64,000 nucleotides of DNA from Tamlana sp. I1. GTDB taxonomy: Bacteria > Bacteroidota > Bacteroidia > Flavobacteriales > Flavobacteriaceae. The notes under the pieces are model-generated. The model was given only the letters and a program-made list of their open reading frames with translations, had not been told where the DNA came from and searched no databases. Both the position numbers and the translations under genes were made by a program. The DNA lies in contig NZ_JACLAF010000006.1 in NCBI RefSeq assembly GCF_015355625.1, positions 124,001 to 188,000 of the forward strand, in the 5' to 3' direction. Shown here one piece after another: positions 55,994 through 64,000 of this stretch (position 1 is its first letter; each line of letters starts with the position of its first letter).

Positions 55994-57280
55994 ATGGAAA
56001 CTAAAAAAAACTACGTTGGAAGAACCTCTCTATTAATTTCAATAATTGGACTTATAGTTGTTCAAGCCCTCATTCAGTTAGGCTATTTAGAATCTAAATA
56101 TTGGCATATTTTATTAACGGGTTTTGAAGCCGCAACCATTGGTGGTTTTGCCGATTGGTTTGCAGTTCGTGCCCTATTTCATGAAATTCCCATTCCTATA
56201 ATTAGAAAACACACCAACATTATTGTAAGAAACCGAAATAATCTCACCGAAGGCATTGTAGATTTAGTGACCAACAAATGGTTATCTCCAGAAATTATTA
56301 ATGAAAAATTAACGGATGTTCAAATTGTAAAAAACATTGTTACATCTTTAAAAGAACCAGAAAACACACAAAAAGTTGTTGGTTTTTTAAAGCAAATAAG
56401 CACACGGTTAACCGAAAACATTGATAGTCCCGAAGTTGTAAATGTGCTACAAGCCCTATTGGAAAAACAAGTTAAAGGCATGGATTTGGCAACGCCATTA
56501 GGCGGTTGGTTAAAAACAGCTATTGAAAGAGGCGACCATAATACTTTATGGGACATGGTTCTAGGTTCTGCCCAAAAAACGATTCATGATGAAGCGACCC
56601 GCAAGCAACTTTTAAAATTGATTGAAAATCAAATGCAAGAGTATAAAGATGAAGGCTTTTGGAAAAAAATTATCGTAAAGTTTGCCTCTGAAGTTGGTGG
56701 GGTTGATAACGAATCGATAGTAGATAAAATTATTAATTCCATGACTAGCTTTATTCAAGAAGCTAAAAACGACCCCAATCATACAGTGCGTTTAAAGTTT
56801 GATAAAAGCATTCAAGATTTTGCTGAAGGTTTGATTCGTGGCGATGAAGCTTCCCGAAAAATTGTAACCGATTTACAAGCCAAATTAGTTGATAATGCCG
56901 ACGCAAAAGTGCTAATTCAAGACATCCTTCATAATTTTAAAATCTCGATTACAAACGAGTTAAAAGAAAACGACACCCCTTTTACCAATTTTATTAAAAG
57001 TAATGTTGACAAACTTTTAAATGAGTTGGAAACAGACACGGCACTTCAAGAAAAAACAGACCGTTGGATAAAGGAAACCATTCAGCAATTAATTACGAAA
57101 TACCACCATGAAATTGGCGATATGGTTAGAATGAGTTTATCCAAATTAAACGACGTGGAATTGGTTAGTCAAATTGAAGAAAAAGTAGGTAATGATTTGC
57201 AGTATATCCGATTGAATGGCGCTGTTGTTGGCGGCTTTGTTGGGATTTTAATTTCGGTGATTCGGATTTTGTTTTTGTAG
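55994..57280 (+). CDS. DUF445 membrane protein
   Basis: 428 residues of the DUF445 (YjiN/YheB) family. N-terminal membrane segment (about 10-32, ISIIGLIVVQALIQLGYL) then the family motif GGFADWFAVRALFHEIPIPIIRKHTNII and a long helical middle part. A C-terminal membrane helix (NGAVVGGFVGILISVIRILFL) closes the protein. The function of the family is not established; a role in the envelope is often guessed. Start at MetGluThrLys (55994) is the first ATG after the deacetylase. Confidence 0.87.
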   Translation: METKKNYVGRTSLLISIIGLIVVQALIQLGYLESKYWHILLTGFEAATIGGFADWFAVRALFHEIPIPIIRKHTNIIVRNRNNLTEGIVDLVTNKWLSPEIINEKLTDVQIVKNIVTSLKEPENTQKVVGFLKQISTRLTENIDSPEVVNVLQALLEKQVKGMDLATPLGGWLKTAIERGDHNTLWDMVLGSAQKTIHDEATRKQLLKLIENQMQEYKDEGFWKKIIVKFASEVGGVDNESIVDKIINSMTSFIQEAKNDPNHTVRLKFDKSIQDFAEGLIRGDEASRKIVTDLQAKLVDNADAKVLIQDILHNFKISITNELKENDTPFTNFIKSNVDKLLNELETDTALQEKTDRWIKETIQQLITKYHHEIGDMVRMSLSKLNDVELVSQIEEKVGNDLQYIRLNGAVVGGFVGILISVIRILFL

Positions 57281-57439
57281 TTGGTTGTGATATCAATTGT
57301 AACTTAAAACAAGCTTGACATATTGTTACGTTGATTGTTGAAAATTGCTTCTTTCTAGTAAAAACCAAGTTATTTTCTTTACACGATTAAACAAATAAGC
57401 ATTAATTACTGAGCCCTTCTTTTTTTTAAAAAACTCAGT

Positions 57440-58077
57440 TATATCATGGTTTTCGAGCGGAGTCGAGAAGTTTATTCTTTTTAACGATAAAGGTTCTCGA
57501 CTACGCTCGAACACCCTAAGATTAGTGCTTTGTTGAATTGAATATTATCTATTGATTATTGAAAACCACTTCTTTTCTAACAAAAACCCTGTTATAGAAC
57601 GGTCTTCGAGCGGCGTCGAGAAGTTTATTCTTTTTAACGATAAAGGTTCTCAACTATGCTCGAACACCCTAAGATTAGTGCTTTGTTGAATTGAATATTA
57701 TCTATTGATTATTGAAAACCACTTCTTTTCTAACAAAAACCCTGTTATAACACGGTCTTCGAGCGGCGTCGAGAAGTTTATTCCTTATAACGATAAAGGT
57801 TCTCGACTATGCTCGAACATCCTAAGATTAGTGTTTTGTTGATTTGAATATTATCTAATGATTATTGAAAACCACTTCTTTTCTAACAAAAACCCTGTTA
57901 TAGAACGGTCTTCGGAGTCGAGAAGTTTATTCCTTATAACGATAAAGGTTCTCGACTACGCTCGAACATCCTAAGATTAGTGTTTTGTTGAATTGAATAT
58001 TATCTAATGATTATTGAAAACCACTTCTCTTCTAACAAAAACCCTGTTATAGAACGGTCTTCGAGCGGAGCCGAGAA
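57440..58077. repeat. Tandem array of 153-bp hairpin repeats
   Basis: Five copies of a 153-bp unit. The conserved TCGAGAAGTTTATTC stretch starts near 57463, 57616, 57769 and 57918 (one copy is 4 bp shorter), and a fifth truncated copy has CCGAGAA near 58071. Each unit holds an inverted repeat, TTCGAGCGGAGTCGAGAA and TTCTCGACTACGCTCGAA, separated by about 24 bp. The first unit diverges at its 5' end, the last lacks its right arm. No gene lies in 57281-58287. The arms resemble dispersed flavobacterial motifs, but the tandem amplification is what stands out. Confidence 0.85.
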
Positions 58078-58287
58078 ATGGCATATAATTCAGGCTTGCT
58101 TGTTATCGACTGCACTCCAAAATAAATCTACAATATTGAAATTTACTTTCCTTATTTAAAATACTGTTTTACAAATATGATGAAATACCGATAGAAGTTC
58201 AACGTAACGAAAACGTGCAATGAGAACTACAAATTTTCATTTAGAAAATCTGCTTTAATTGATGGGACTTCTGCTTTCGCAGAAGTT

Positions 58288-58584
58288 TTAGATGTAGTCT
58301 TGAATAATGCCAATAAGCGTGTTGGCATCTTGCTCGCCACTATGGCGCCATTTCATTTCGCCATCTTTATAAATAATAAGTGTAGGCAAAGCTTTTACAC
58401 GTAAAGCTTCAGCGAGTTCTTTATTTTTTTCAATATCAATTTTAATCACTTTAGCCTTATCTCCCAAAGCTGCTGCCACATCTCTTAAAGTAAGATGCAT
58501 AGTCTCCGATTGTGTATTCCATTCGGTATAAAAATCTAACAAAACTGGAATTTTAACATCTATAAGTTCACCAAATTTCGACAT
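58288..58584 (-). CDS. Thioredoxin-fold protein lacking cysteines
   Basis: 98-residue single-domain thioredoxin-like protein. The fold signals are clear: PVLLDFYTEWNT, ALGDKAKVIKIDIEKN, ALRVKALPTLIIYKDGE (cis-Pro) and HSGEQDANTLIGII. The active site WCGPC is replaced by WNTQS (W22 to S26) and the protein has no cysteine at all, so it cannot be a redox enzyme. It may be a scaffold or regulator. It is monocistronic between the repeat array and the metallophosphoesterase gene. Confidence 0.85.
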   Translation of the reverse strand: MSKFGELIDVKIPVLLDFYTEWNTQSETMHLTLRDVAAALGDKAKVIKIDIEKNKELAEALRVKALPTLIIYKDGEMKWRHSGEQDANTLIGIIQDYI

Positions 58585-58726
58585 ACTTTATGTTTTATGA
58601 GTCAACGGCACTAATTTAAAAGTCGTGTTACTTAATAAGATAATGCTATGCTATTTTAACACGTCGTTTTCAATGCATTAGTATAAAAATAAGCAAAATC
58701 TTTTCAAAAGCAACAATTATAGGGAA

Positions 58727-59962
58727 TTATGCTTCAGCCTGACCCTTTTTTAGTTCAATAACCGTTATTTCTGGCCAAATGCCTACACGTCCTGGAAATG
58801 CCAGATATCCAAATCCGCGATTCACGTTAATAAATTGGTCTTTCTCTTTGTAGATACCTGCCCAATATTTGTAACGCCATTTTACAGGACTCCATTTAAA
58901 CCAGCCCGGAATTTCAATACCAAACTGCATCCCATGGGTATGTCCGCTTAACGTTAAGTGGTAATGGTAATCGTCATCTATCACTTGTTTTTCCCAATGC
59001 GTAGGGTCATGACTCATTAATATTTTAAAATCGTTGGCATCAACAAATTGGGAAGCCTTTTTTAAATCGCCCGCCTGTTTAAAACCACCAATTCCCCAGT
59101 TTTCAACACCCACCAAGGCAATACGCTCGCCATTTTTCTCTAAAAACTTGGTTTCATTCAGCAGCATATTAAAGCCCATTTCCTTTTGAATAGCCTTTAA
59201 ATCGTCTAAGTTCTTCTTTTGTGCTTCAGCAGAATCCCACTTCACATAATCGCCATAATCATGATTTCCTAAAACCGAATACAAGCCGTCTTTCGCTTTT
59301 AGTCGTCCGAAAACAGATTTATAAGGTATGAGTTCTTCGGCTTTATTATTCACCATATCGCCAGTGAAGAGAATCACATCGCTATCCTGTTCATTAATTA
59401 AATCGACTGCATATTCTACTTTTTCCATATCATCAAAACTTCCCGAATGAATATCACTTAGTTGGGTGAGTTTGTAACCATCGAAAGCCTCAGGAAGGTC
59501 TTCAAAATACATGGTATACTTTAAAACTTTGTAATTGTAACGTCCTTTATAAATCCCATAAATAATGGACGCAAAAGGAATGGCAGCAAGACCCAAAGCT
59601 ATTTTACTTATAAATTGGCGACGCGAAGACATATATTGTCCATTGTCGCTTTGGCCTTCTGTAAAATATCTGTAAATGGCTTGAGGTACTCGAAATACAT
59701 CTTCGAGAAGCATCACACCAACTACCAAAATAAGCGGTACAGCCACAGCAATTAAAAATCCAACCGCATAGCCATGAGTATGTGAAAACCCATCGCTACG
59801 GTTAAAACCATAAAACTGAAAAACGAAATTACCAAGTACAAAAAGGGTAATCACCCAATATAAAGCAAGAAGTATATTATTTTTTGTAACGGTTCTAAAC
59901 GCCTGAAAAGCATAATAATCGGCCACTAAAAAAATAACAATAAAAATAATCCAACGTATCAT
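58727..59962 (-). CDS. Metallophosphoesterase with membrane domain
   Basis: 411 residues. The N-terminal part has about four membrane helices (2-20, 28-50, 68-88, 115-135), with a Tat-like RRQFISKIALGLAAIPFAS around residue 108. The C-terminal calcineurin-like phosphoesterase domain has all metal motifs: LSDIHSGSFDD, FTGDMVNNKAEEL, LGNHDYGDY and LSGHTHGMQ. This plan matches YkuE/YaeI-type phosphoesterases. Natural substrate is not known. A candidate -7 box (TATCTTTAG, 59975-59983) lies just upstream. Confidence 0.9.
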   Translation of the reverse strand: MIRWIIFIVIFLVADYYAFQAFRTVTKNNILLALYWVITLFVLGNFVFQFYGFNRSDGFSHTHGYAVGFLIAVAVPLILVVGVMLLEDVFRVPQAIYRYFTEGQSDNGQYMSSRRQFISKIALGLAAIPFASIIYGIYKGRYNYKVLKYTMYFEDLPEAFDGYKLTQLSDIHSGSFDDMEKVEYAVDLINEQDSDVILFTGDMVNNKAEELIPYKSVFGRLKAKDGLYSVLGNHDYGDYVKWDSAEAQKKNLDDLKAIQKEMGFNMLLNETKFLEKNGERIALVGVENWGIGGFKQAGDLKKASQFVDANDFKILMSHDPTHWEKQVIDDDYHYHLTLSGHTHGMQFGIEIPGWFKWSPVKWRYKYWAGIYKEKDQFINVNRGFGYLAFPGRVGIWPEITVIELKKGQAEA

Positions 59963-60119
59963 TTTAAATTTTTGCTAAAGATAGTCGTATTATAAGGGAA
60001 TAGTTAACGTAGTGTTTTTTATTTAACGAATCGTTAAGAATTAACATGCTTTATTTGAATGATAATAATGTTCATTTTTTTAGTTCACTCATTATTATTT
60101 TAAATTAATGAGTTCATGA

Positions 60120-60360
60120 ATCTCCTTCGTCGATTTCATTGATGAAAAAACGAACCAATCCTTCGACTTCGCTCTGGACAAGCAAATCTAGGCTTACGAA
60201 CCTTTATCTAAATTTTTCGTTCGACACCTAAATTTCAGGAACTCGCTATGAGAATTTAAGGTTCAAAGAAAACTCCGTTCAGCTCAAACAGCCTGAAATT
60301 TTACGGTGTTTTCACTTCAAATTTTACGATAAATCTTCGATAGGCCATGTACCACGTTTC
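60120..60360. repeat. Intergenic region with hairpin-forming repeat-like sequence
   Basis: The 59963-60499 gap codes for nothing I can support. It holds a perfect 10-bp inverted repeat, AAATTTCAGG (60230-60239) and CCTGAAATTT (60292-60301), and motif CTTCGACTTCGCTC near 60150 that recalls the arms of the 153-bp repeats. It looks like a decayed dispersed repeat of flavobacterial intergenic regions; I cannot confirm other copies from this window. Confidence 0.45.
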
Positions 60361-60469
60361 AAAAAAAGGCTACTACAGACCTTCCAAATAAATCTTTTTG
60401 ATGTTAACTATTTTAACCAACCTCAGCAAAGCAAGGTATTATATTTCTTAAATTAAGCCTAAGTTTTCG

Positions 60470-60477
60470 TAGTTTTG
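60470..60477 (+). promoter_or_regulatory. Promoter -7 box of polA
   Basis: TAGTTTTG matches TAnnTTTG, 22 bp before the polA start codon, so the leader is very short. No clear -33 element. Confidence 0.5.
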
Positions 60478-60499
60478 ACTTTCTATCAAAACAAATACA

Positions 60500-63355
60500 A
60501 TGTCCGATCAAAAACGTCTTTTTTTAGTCGATGCTTATGCATTAATTTTCCGTGGTTATTACGCTTTTATAAAAAATCCAAGAATCAATTCGAAGGGTGA
60601 AGATACCTCGGCTATTATGGGGTTTATGAACTCTTTATTAGATGTGATAAAGCGTGAACGCCCAGATCATTTAGCGGTTTGTTTTGATAAAGGCGGTAGC
60701 GCCGATCGTGTTGAAATGTTCGAGGCTTACAAAGCCAATCGAGATGAAACACCCGAAGGCATAAAAACAGCTGTACCCTACATTTACGAGATATTAAAAG
60801 CCATGCACATTCCTATTATGGTTAAGGACGGTTATGAAGCTGATGATGTGATTGGCACCCTTTCCCGTCAAGCGGAAAAAGAAGGTTATAAAACCTACAT
60901 GGTAACTCCCGATAAAGATTTTGCCCAGTTAGTAACCGAAAATATTTTTATGTACCGCCCTGTTTTTGGAGGCGGTTACGAAACATGGGGCATTCCTGAA
61001 GTGAAAGCCAAGTTTGAAGTGGAGGATCCTATGCAGGTGATCGATTTTCTGGGTATGATGGGTGATGCCAGTGATAATATTCCTGGACTTCCAGGCGTTG
61101 GCGAAAAAACAGCAAAAAAATTTATTGCGCAATTTGGAAGCATGGAAGGTTTGCTTGCCAATACCGATCAGCTTAAAGGGAAGATGAAAGAGAAAGTGGA
61201 GGCTAACGGTGAATTGGGCTTACTTTCTAAAAAACTCGCCACGATTATGCTGGACGTTCCTGTGGAATTTAATGCGGAAGACTTTGAAATGTCGGAACCT
61301 GATATTCCAAAAGTGACCGAGATTTTCCAAGAATTAGAATTTAGAAGATTAATTGATAATTTCACCAAGACTTTTGCTGTTCAAGGGGTTTCGGGAACAT
61401 CAACCGAAACTACTAAAGCTTCAGAAGTAGCAGAAACCAAAGAATCGCCTAAAGAAGTAAAGGCTGCTGGAGCAGGGCAATTCTCTTTGTTTGGAGCAGA
61501 CCCTTCTTCCGCGGAAGCGCCAACAACAAACACTTTTGAGCGCAAAAACATAGCAAACACCCCACATTTTTACCAAAGTGTCGCTTCGGGGATGGCCACC
61601 AAATTATTTATTAAAAATTTATTGAACCAAACCAGTGTGTGTTTTGATACGGAAACCACAGGGTTAAATCCGTTATCGGCAGAATTGGTAGGCATTGCAT
61701 TTTCATGGGAAGTAGGCAAAGGCTTTTACTTACCATTTCCAGAAAACAGAGACGAAGCTCAAGAATTGATAGAACAATTGCGTCCGTTTTTTGAAAATGA
61801 AGCCATTGAAAAAGTGGGTCAGAATTTAAAATACGACATTAAAATTTTAGCCAAATACAACATTTCGGTAAAAGGCAAATTGTTCGATACCATGCTCGCG
61901 CATTATTTAATTAACGCCGATATGCGTCATAATATGGACGTTTTAGCCGAAACGTATTTGAATTACACGCCAGTTTCTATTGAAACTTTAATTGGGAAGA
62001 AAGGTAAAAATCAGTTGTCGATGCGCGACGTCGATTTGGAAAAACAAACCGAATACGCCGTTGAAGATGCCGATATTACCTTACAGCTTAAAGAACATTT
62101 TAAAAATGAATTGGGCGAGGCTAATACCCAAACTTTATTTGATGATATTGAAATTCCGCTACTTCGTGTTTTAGCAGCTATGGAATTGGAAGGCATTAAT
62201 TTAGATAAAGCCTTTTTAAACAGCCTTTCGGAGCAACTTAATAGTGACATCGCTACCCTAGAAACCCGTATTTATGAAACGGCTGGCGAGACTTTTAATA
62301 TTGCATCGCCAAAACAATTGGGCGTGGTGCTTTTCGAGAAACTGAAATTGGTAGACAAACCTAAAAAAACCAAAACGGGACAGTATAAAACGGGTGAAGA
62401 CATCCTGAGTTATTTAGCTAAGGAGCACCCGATTGTTCAGGATATTTTAGACTTTAGAGGGTTATCGAAATTAAAAAGCACTTATGTAGATGCTTTACCA
62501 AATCAAATTGATGAAGTTACGGCACGCGTGCATACCGATTATATGCAAACGGTAGCTGCGACAGGGCGTTTGAGTAGTAACAACCCGAATTTACAAAACA
62601 TACCGATTCGTACCGAACGCGGCCGACAAGTTAGAAAGGCTTTTGTACCGCGAAACGAAGATTATATTTTACTGGCTGCCGATTACTCGCAAATAGAACT
62701 ACGTATTATCGCCGCTTTAAGTAAGGAAGAAACCATGATTTCGGCCTTTAAAAATGGTGAGGATATTCATGCTTCAACCGCTTCTAAAGTCTTTAATGTG
62801 CCTTTAGAAGAAGTGACACGCGAACAACGTAGCCATGCTAAAACGGTTAATTTTGGTATTATTTATGGCGTTTCGGCATTCGGACTTAGCAATCAAACCG
62901 ATTTATCTCGAGGGGAAGCCAAAGAGCTTATCGACACCTATTACGAAACCTACCCGAAGCTTCGCGCTTACATTAGCGAACAGGTAGATTTTGCTCGCGA
63001 TAATGGTTATGTACAAACCCTTTTAGGGCGTCGTCGTTATTTAAAAGACATCAACTCTAGAAATGCCGTAGTTCGAGGCGCAGCAGAACGTAATGCCGTG
63101 AACGCTCCCATACAAGGTAGTGCCGCCGATATTATAAAAATTGCCATGATTAACATCTATAATAAGCTGGAAGCTGGAAATTATAAAACTAAAATGCTCC
63201 TACAAGTGCATGATGAATTGGTGTTTGATGTGTATAAACCAGAACTAGAAACCATAAGTACTTTAGTAAAAACGGAGATGGAGAACGCTTATACTTTAGA
63301 AGTTCCGCTTGATGTGGAATTGGGTACTGGTCGTGATTGGTTGGAGGCGCATTAA
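60500..63355 (+). CDS. polA: DNA polymerase I
   Basis: 951-residue PolA. N-terminal 5'-3' exonuclease (about 1-290; LFLVDAYALIFRGYYAF, YEADDVIGTLSR, LPGVGEKTAKKFI), a Ser/Thr/Glu-rich linker (about 295-345), a 3'-5' exonuclease domain (about 375-555) with an intact CFDTETTGLNP (proofreading Asp and Glu present) and VEDADITLQL, and the polymerase domain (about 560-951) with AADYSQIELRIIA, RSHAKTVNFGIIYG and LLQVHDELVFDV. All catalytic residues are seen. Slightly longer than E. coli PolA because of the linker. Confidence 0.97.
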   Translation: MSDQKRLFLVDAYALIFRGYYAFIKNPRINSKGEDTSAIMGFMNSLLDVIKRERPDHLAVCFDKGGSADRVEMFEAYKANRDETPEGIKTAVPYIYEILKAMHIPIMVKDGYEADDVIGTLSRQAEKEGYKTYMVTPDKDFAQLVTENIFMYRPVFGGGYETWGIPEVKAKFEVEDPMQVIDFLGMMGDASDNIPGLPGVGEKTAKKFIAQFGSMEGLLANTDQLKGKMKEKVEANGELGLLSKKLATIMLDVPVEFNAEDFEMSEPDIPKVTEIFQELEFRRLIDNFTKTFAVQGVSGTSTETTKASEVAETKESPKEVKAAGAGQFSLFGADPSSAEAPTTNTFERKNIANTPHFYQSVASGMATKLFIKNLLNQTSVCFDTETTGLNPLSAELVGIAFSWEVGKGFYLPFPENRDEAQELIEQLRPFFENEAIEKVGQNLKYDIKILAKYNISVKGKLFDTMLAHYLINADMRHNMDVLAETYLNYTPVSIETLIGKKGKNQLSMRDVDLEKQTEYAVEDADITLQLKEHFKNELGEANTQTLFDDIEIPLLRVLAAMELEGINLDKAFLNSLSEQLNSDIATLETRIYETAGETFNIASPKQLGVVLFEKLKLVDKPKKTKTGQYKTGEDILSYLAKEHPIVQDILDFRGLSKLKSTYVDALPNQIDEVTARVHTDYMQTVAATGRLSSNNPNLQNIPIRTERGRQVRKAFVPRNEDYILLAADYSQIELRIIAALSKEETMISAFKNGEDIHASTASKVFNVPLEEVTREQRSHAKTVNFGIIYGVSAFGLSNQTDLSRGEAKELIDTYYETYPKLRAYISEQVDFARDNGYVQTLLGRRRYLKDINSRNAVVRGAAERNAVNAPIQGSAADIIKIAMINIYNKLEAGNYKTKMLLQVHDELVFDVYKPELETISTLVKTEMENAYTLEVPLDVELGTGRDWLEAH

Positions 63356-63372
63356 TTGGAAAAAACAAACCA

Positions 63373-63591
63373 ATGAAAAATTATCAAGATTGGATAATAG
63401 ATGAACTTGAAAGTTGGAAACAAACTTTTAATAATCAATATCCTGACCATAAGGAACAAGTGATTTCAGAAGAGAAAAACAGCTATGATGAAATTCAAAC
63501 ATTAATAGAAAAAATTACTAAAAACGAATGTTCTAAAATCGATTACGAAAACATTCTATTTCATCTTTGGCAAATTAAGCATGAATCCTAA
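63373..63591 (+). CDS. Small acidic protein of unknown function
   Basis: 72 residues if started at MKNYQDWIIDELES (63373). An in-frame ATG at 63337 overlaps the end of polA by 19 bp and adds 12 residues that do not look protein-like. It is acidic and helical, with no cysteine except one, no membrane helix and no family I recognise. It lies 17 bp after polA, so it may be co-transcribed. Possibly a coding ORF of the same operon; the evidence is only the open frame and good codon use. Confidence 0.5.
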   Translation: MKNYQDWIIDELESWKQTFNNQYPDHKEQVISEEKNSYDEIQTLIEKITKNECSKIDYENILFHLWQIKHES

Positions 63592-63674
63592 TGTAATTTT
63601 TATTTTATTACAGAATAAAAACTAAATCACTTTTTAGTTCATGTAAATTTAGCTCTCTTGTCAAAAGGATTCCT

Positions 63675-64000
63675 ATGAAAACAATTCCCGTTACTTGTGC
63701 TATAGTTCATTTCGAAGATAAGATCTTAGCCGTTCAAAGAAGCAAAGCAATGAAACTTCCTTTGAAATGGGAATTCGCAGGCGGTAAAATTGAAACTGGA
63801 GAAACGGAAATAGACTGTATTCATAGGGAGATTTTTGAAGAATTAAATATTCATATTGAAGTCCAACAAAGATTGACTCCTGTAATTCATGAATACCCAG
63901 ATTTCAAAATTAAACTCATCCCATTCATTGCTAAGTTTATTTCAGGAGAATTACAACTTAAAGAACATGCTGATTTTATTTTAGCAAATAAAGAGGAGCT
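63675..64000 (+). CDS. NUDIX hydrolase, MutT-like, cut by window end
   Basis: First 108 codons of a MutT-type (deoxy)nucleoside triphosphate pyrophosphohydrolase. Start MKTIPVTCAIVHFEDKILAVQRS, then the NUDIX box GKIETGETEIDCIHREIFEELNI with the metal-binding Glu residues present. Such enzymes clear oxidised or unusual nucleotides such as 8-oxo-dGTP. The 3' end lies beyond the window. A location next to polA suits a role in DNA fidelity, but this is only proximity. Confidence 0.88.
   Translation, partial: MKTIPVTCAIVHFEDKILAVQRSKAMKLPLKWEFAGGKIETGETEIDCIHREIFEELNIHIEVQQRLTPVIHEYPDFKIKLIPFIAKFISGELQLKEHADFILANKEE

Noticed and set aside
57326-57514. Minus-strand open frame across the repeat array
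   Set aside because: It runs through the hairpin repeats and shows no protein-like composition, start context or conservation signal.
57440-58077. CRISPR array
   Set aside because: The unit is 153 bp and nearly identical along its whole length, with no short repeat separated by unique spacers, and no cas genes are nearby.
1-64000. Prophage, toxin-antitoxin, restriction-modification or secondary-metabolite cluster
   Set aside because: Both strands were looked through for such genes and none was found; apart from one insertion sequence and the small cassette-like island the content is core metabolism, respiration, gliding and translation.

Overview
The window is a low-GC chromosome segment from a member of the Flavobacteriaceae (Bacteroidota). 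The evidence is gene content: SprA and a RemB-like gliding protein, alternative complex III (ActA-F), DUF2723 and DUF3341 proteins, no obvious Shine-Dalgarno sites, and many -7 boxes of the Bacteroidota type (TAnnTTTG). I cannot name the genus. Most of the window is ordinary core genome, coded mainly on the minus strand up to about 49 kb and mainly on the plus strand after 51.9 kb.

Layout. 0.2-7.4 kb: an MscS channel, then tsaB and a MacB-type efflux operon (ATPase, two permeases, HlyD adaptor, TolC). 7.4-13 kb: cytochrome oxidase accessory block (small CxxC membrane protein, DUF420, Sco1, a cysteine-poor Sco-like paralogue, subunit IV, two subunit III genes, heme O synthase). 13-25 kb: gliding and type IX secretion block (RemB-like barrel, two TonB proteins, VanZ, gcvH, the 2414-residue SprA). 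25-32 kb: ruvA, malic enzyme, queG, a small cassette-like island with two structured repeats, a lipoprotein, ruvB. 32-43.6 kb: cytochrome oxidase subunits I and II with the full actABCDEF set. This makes a quinol to cytochrome c to oxygen chain whose remaining oxidase subunits and assembly factors lie 20 kb away. 43.7-49.1 kb: a SPOR protein and the rimP-nusA-infB operon with a terminator-like leader. 49.3-51.8 kb: a frameshifted universal stress protein, an ISL3-type (ISAon1-like) insertion sequence with an 8-bp target duplication, and tRNA-Gln. An 18-bp copy of the tRNA 3' end lies on the far side of the IS. 51.9-57.3 kb: DUF2723 glycosyltransferase, polysaccharide deacetylase, DUF445. 57.4-58.1 kb: a tandem array of 153-bp hairpin units. 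58.3-64 kb: a thioredoxin-fold protein without cysteines, a metallophosphoesterase, polA, a small orphan, and a NUDIX gene cut by the window edge.

I found no clear new defence, biosynthetic or CRISPR system. The points most worth a second look are the paired structured repeats around small genes at 29-30.2 kb, the tRNA-Gln 3'-end duplication, the 153-bp hairpin array, the rimP leader, the two thioredoxin-fold proteins that lost their catalytic cysteines, and the TonB-like domain shared by three adjacent genes at 13-17 kb.
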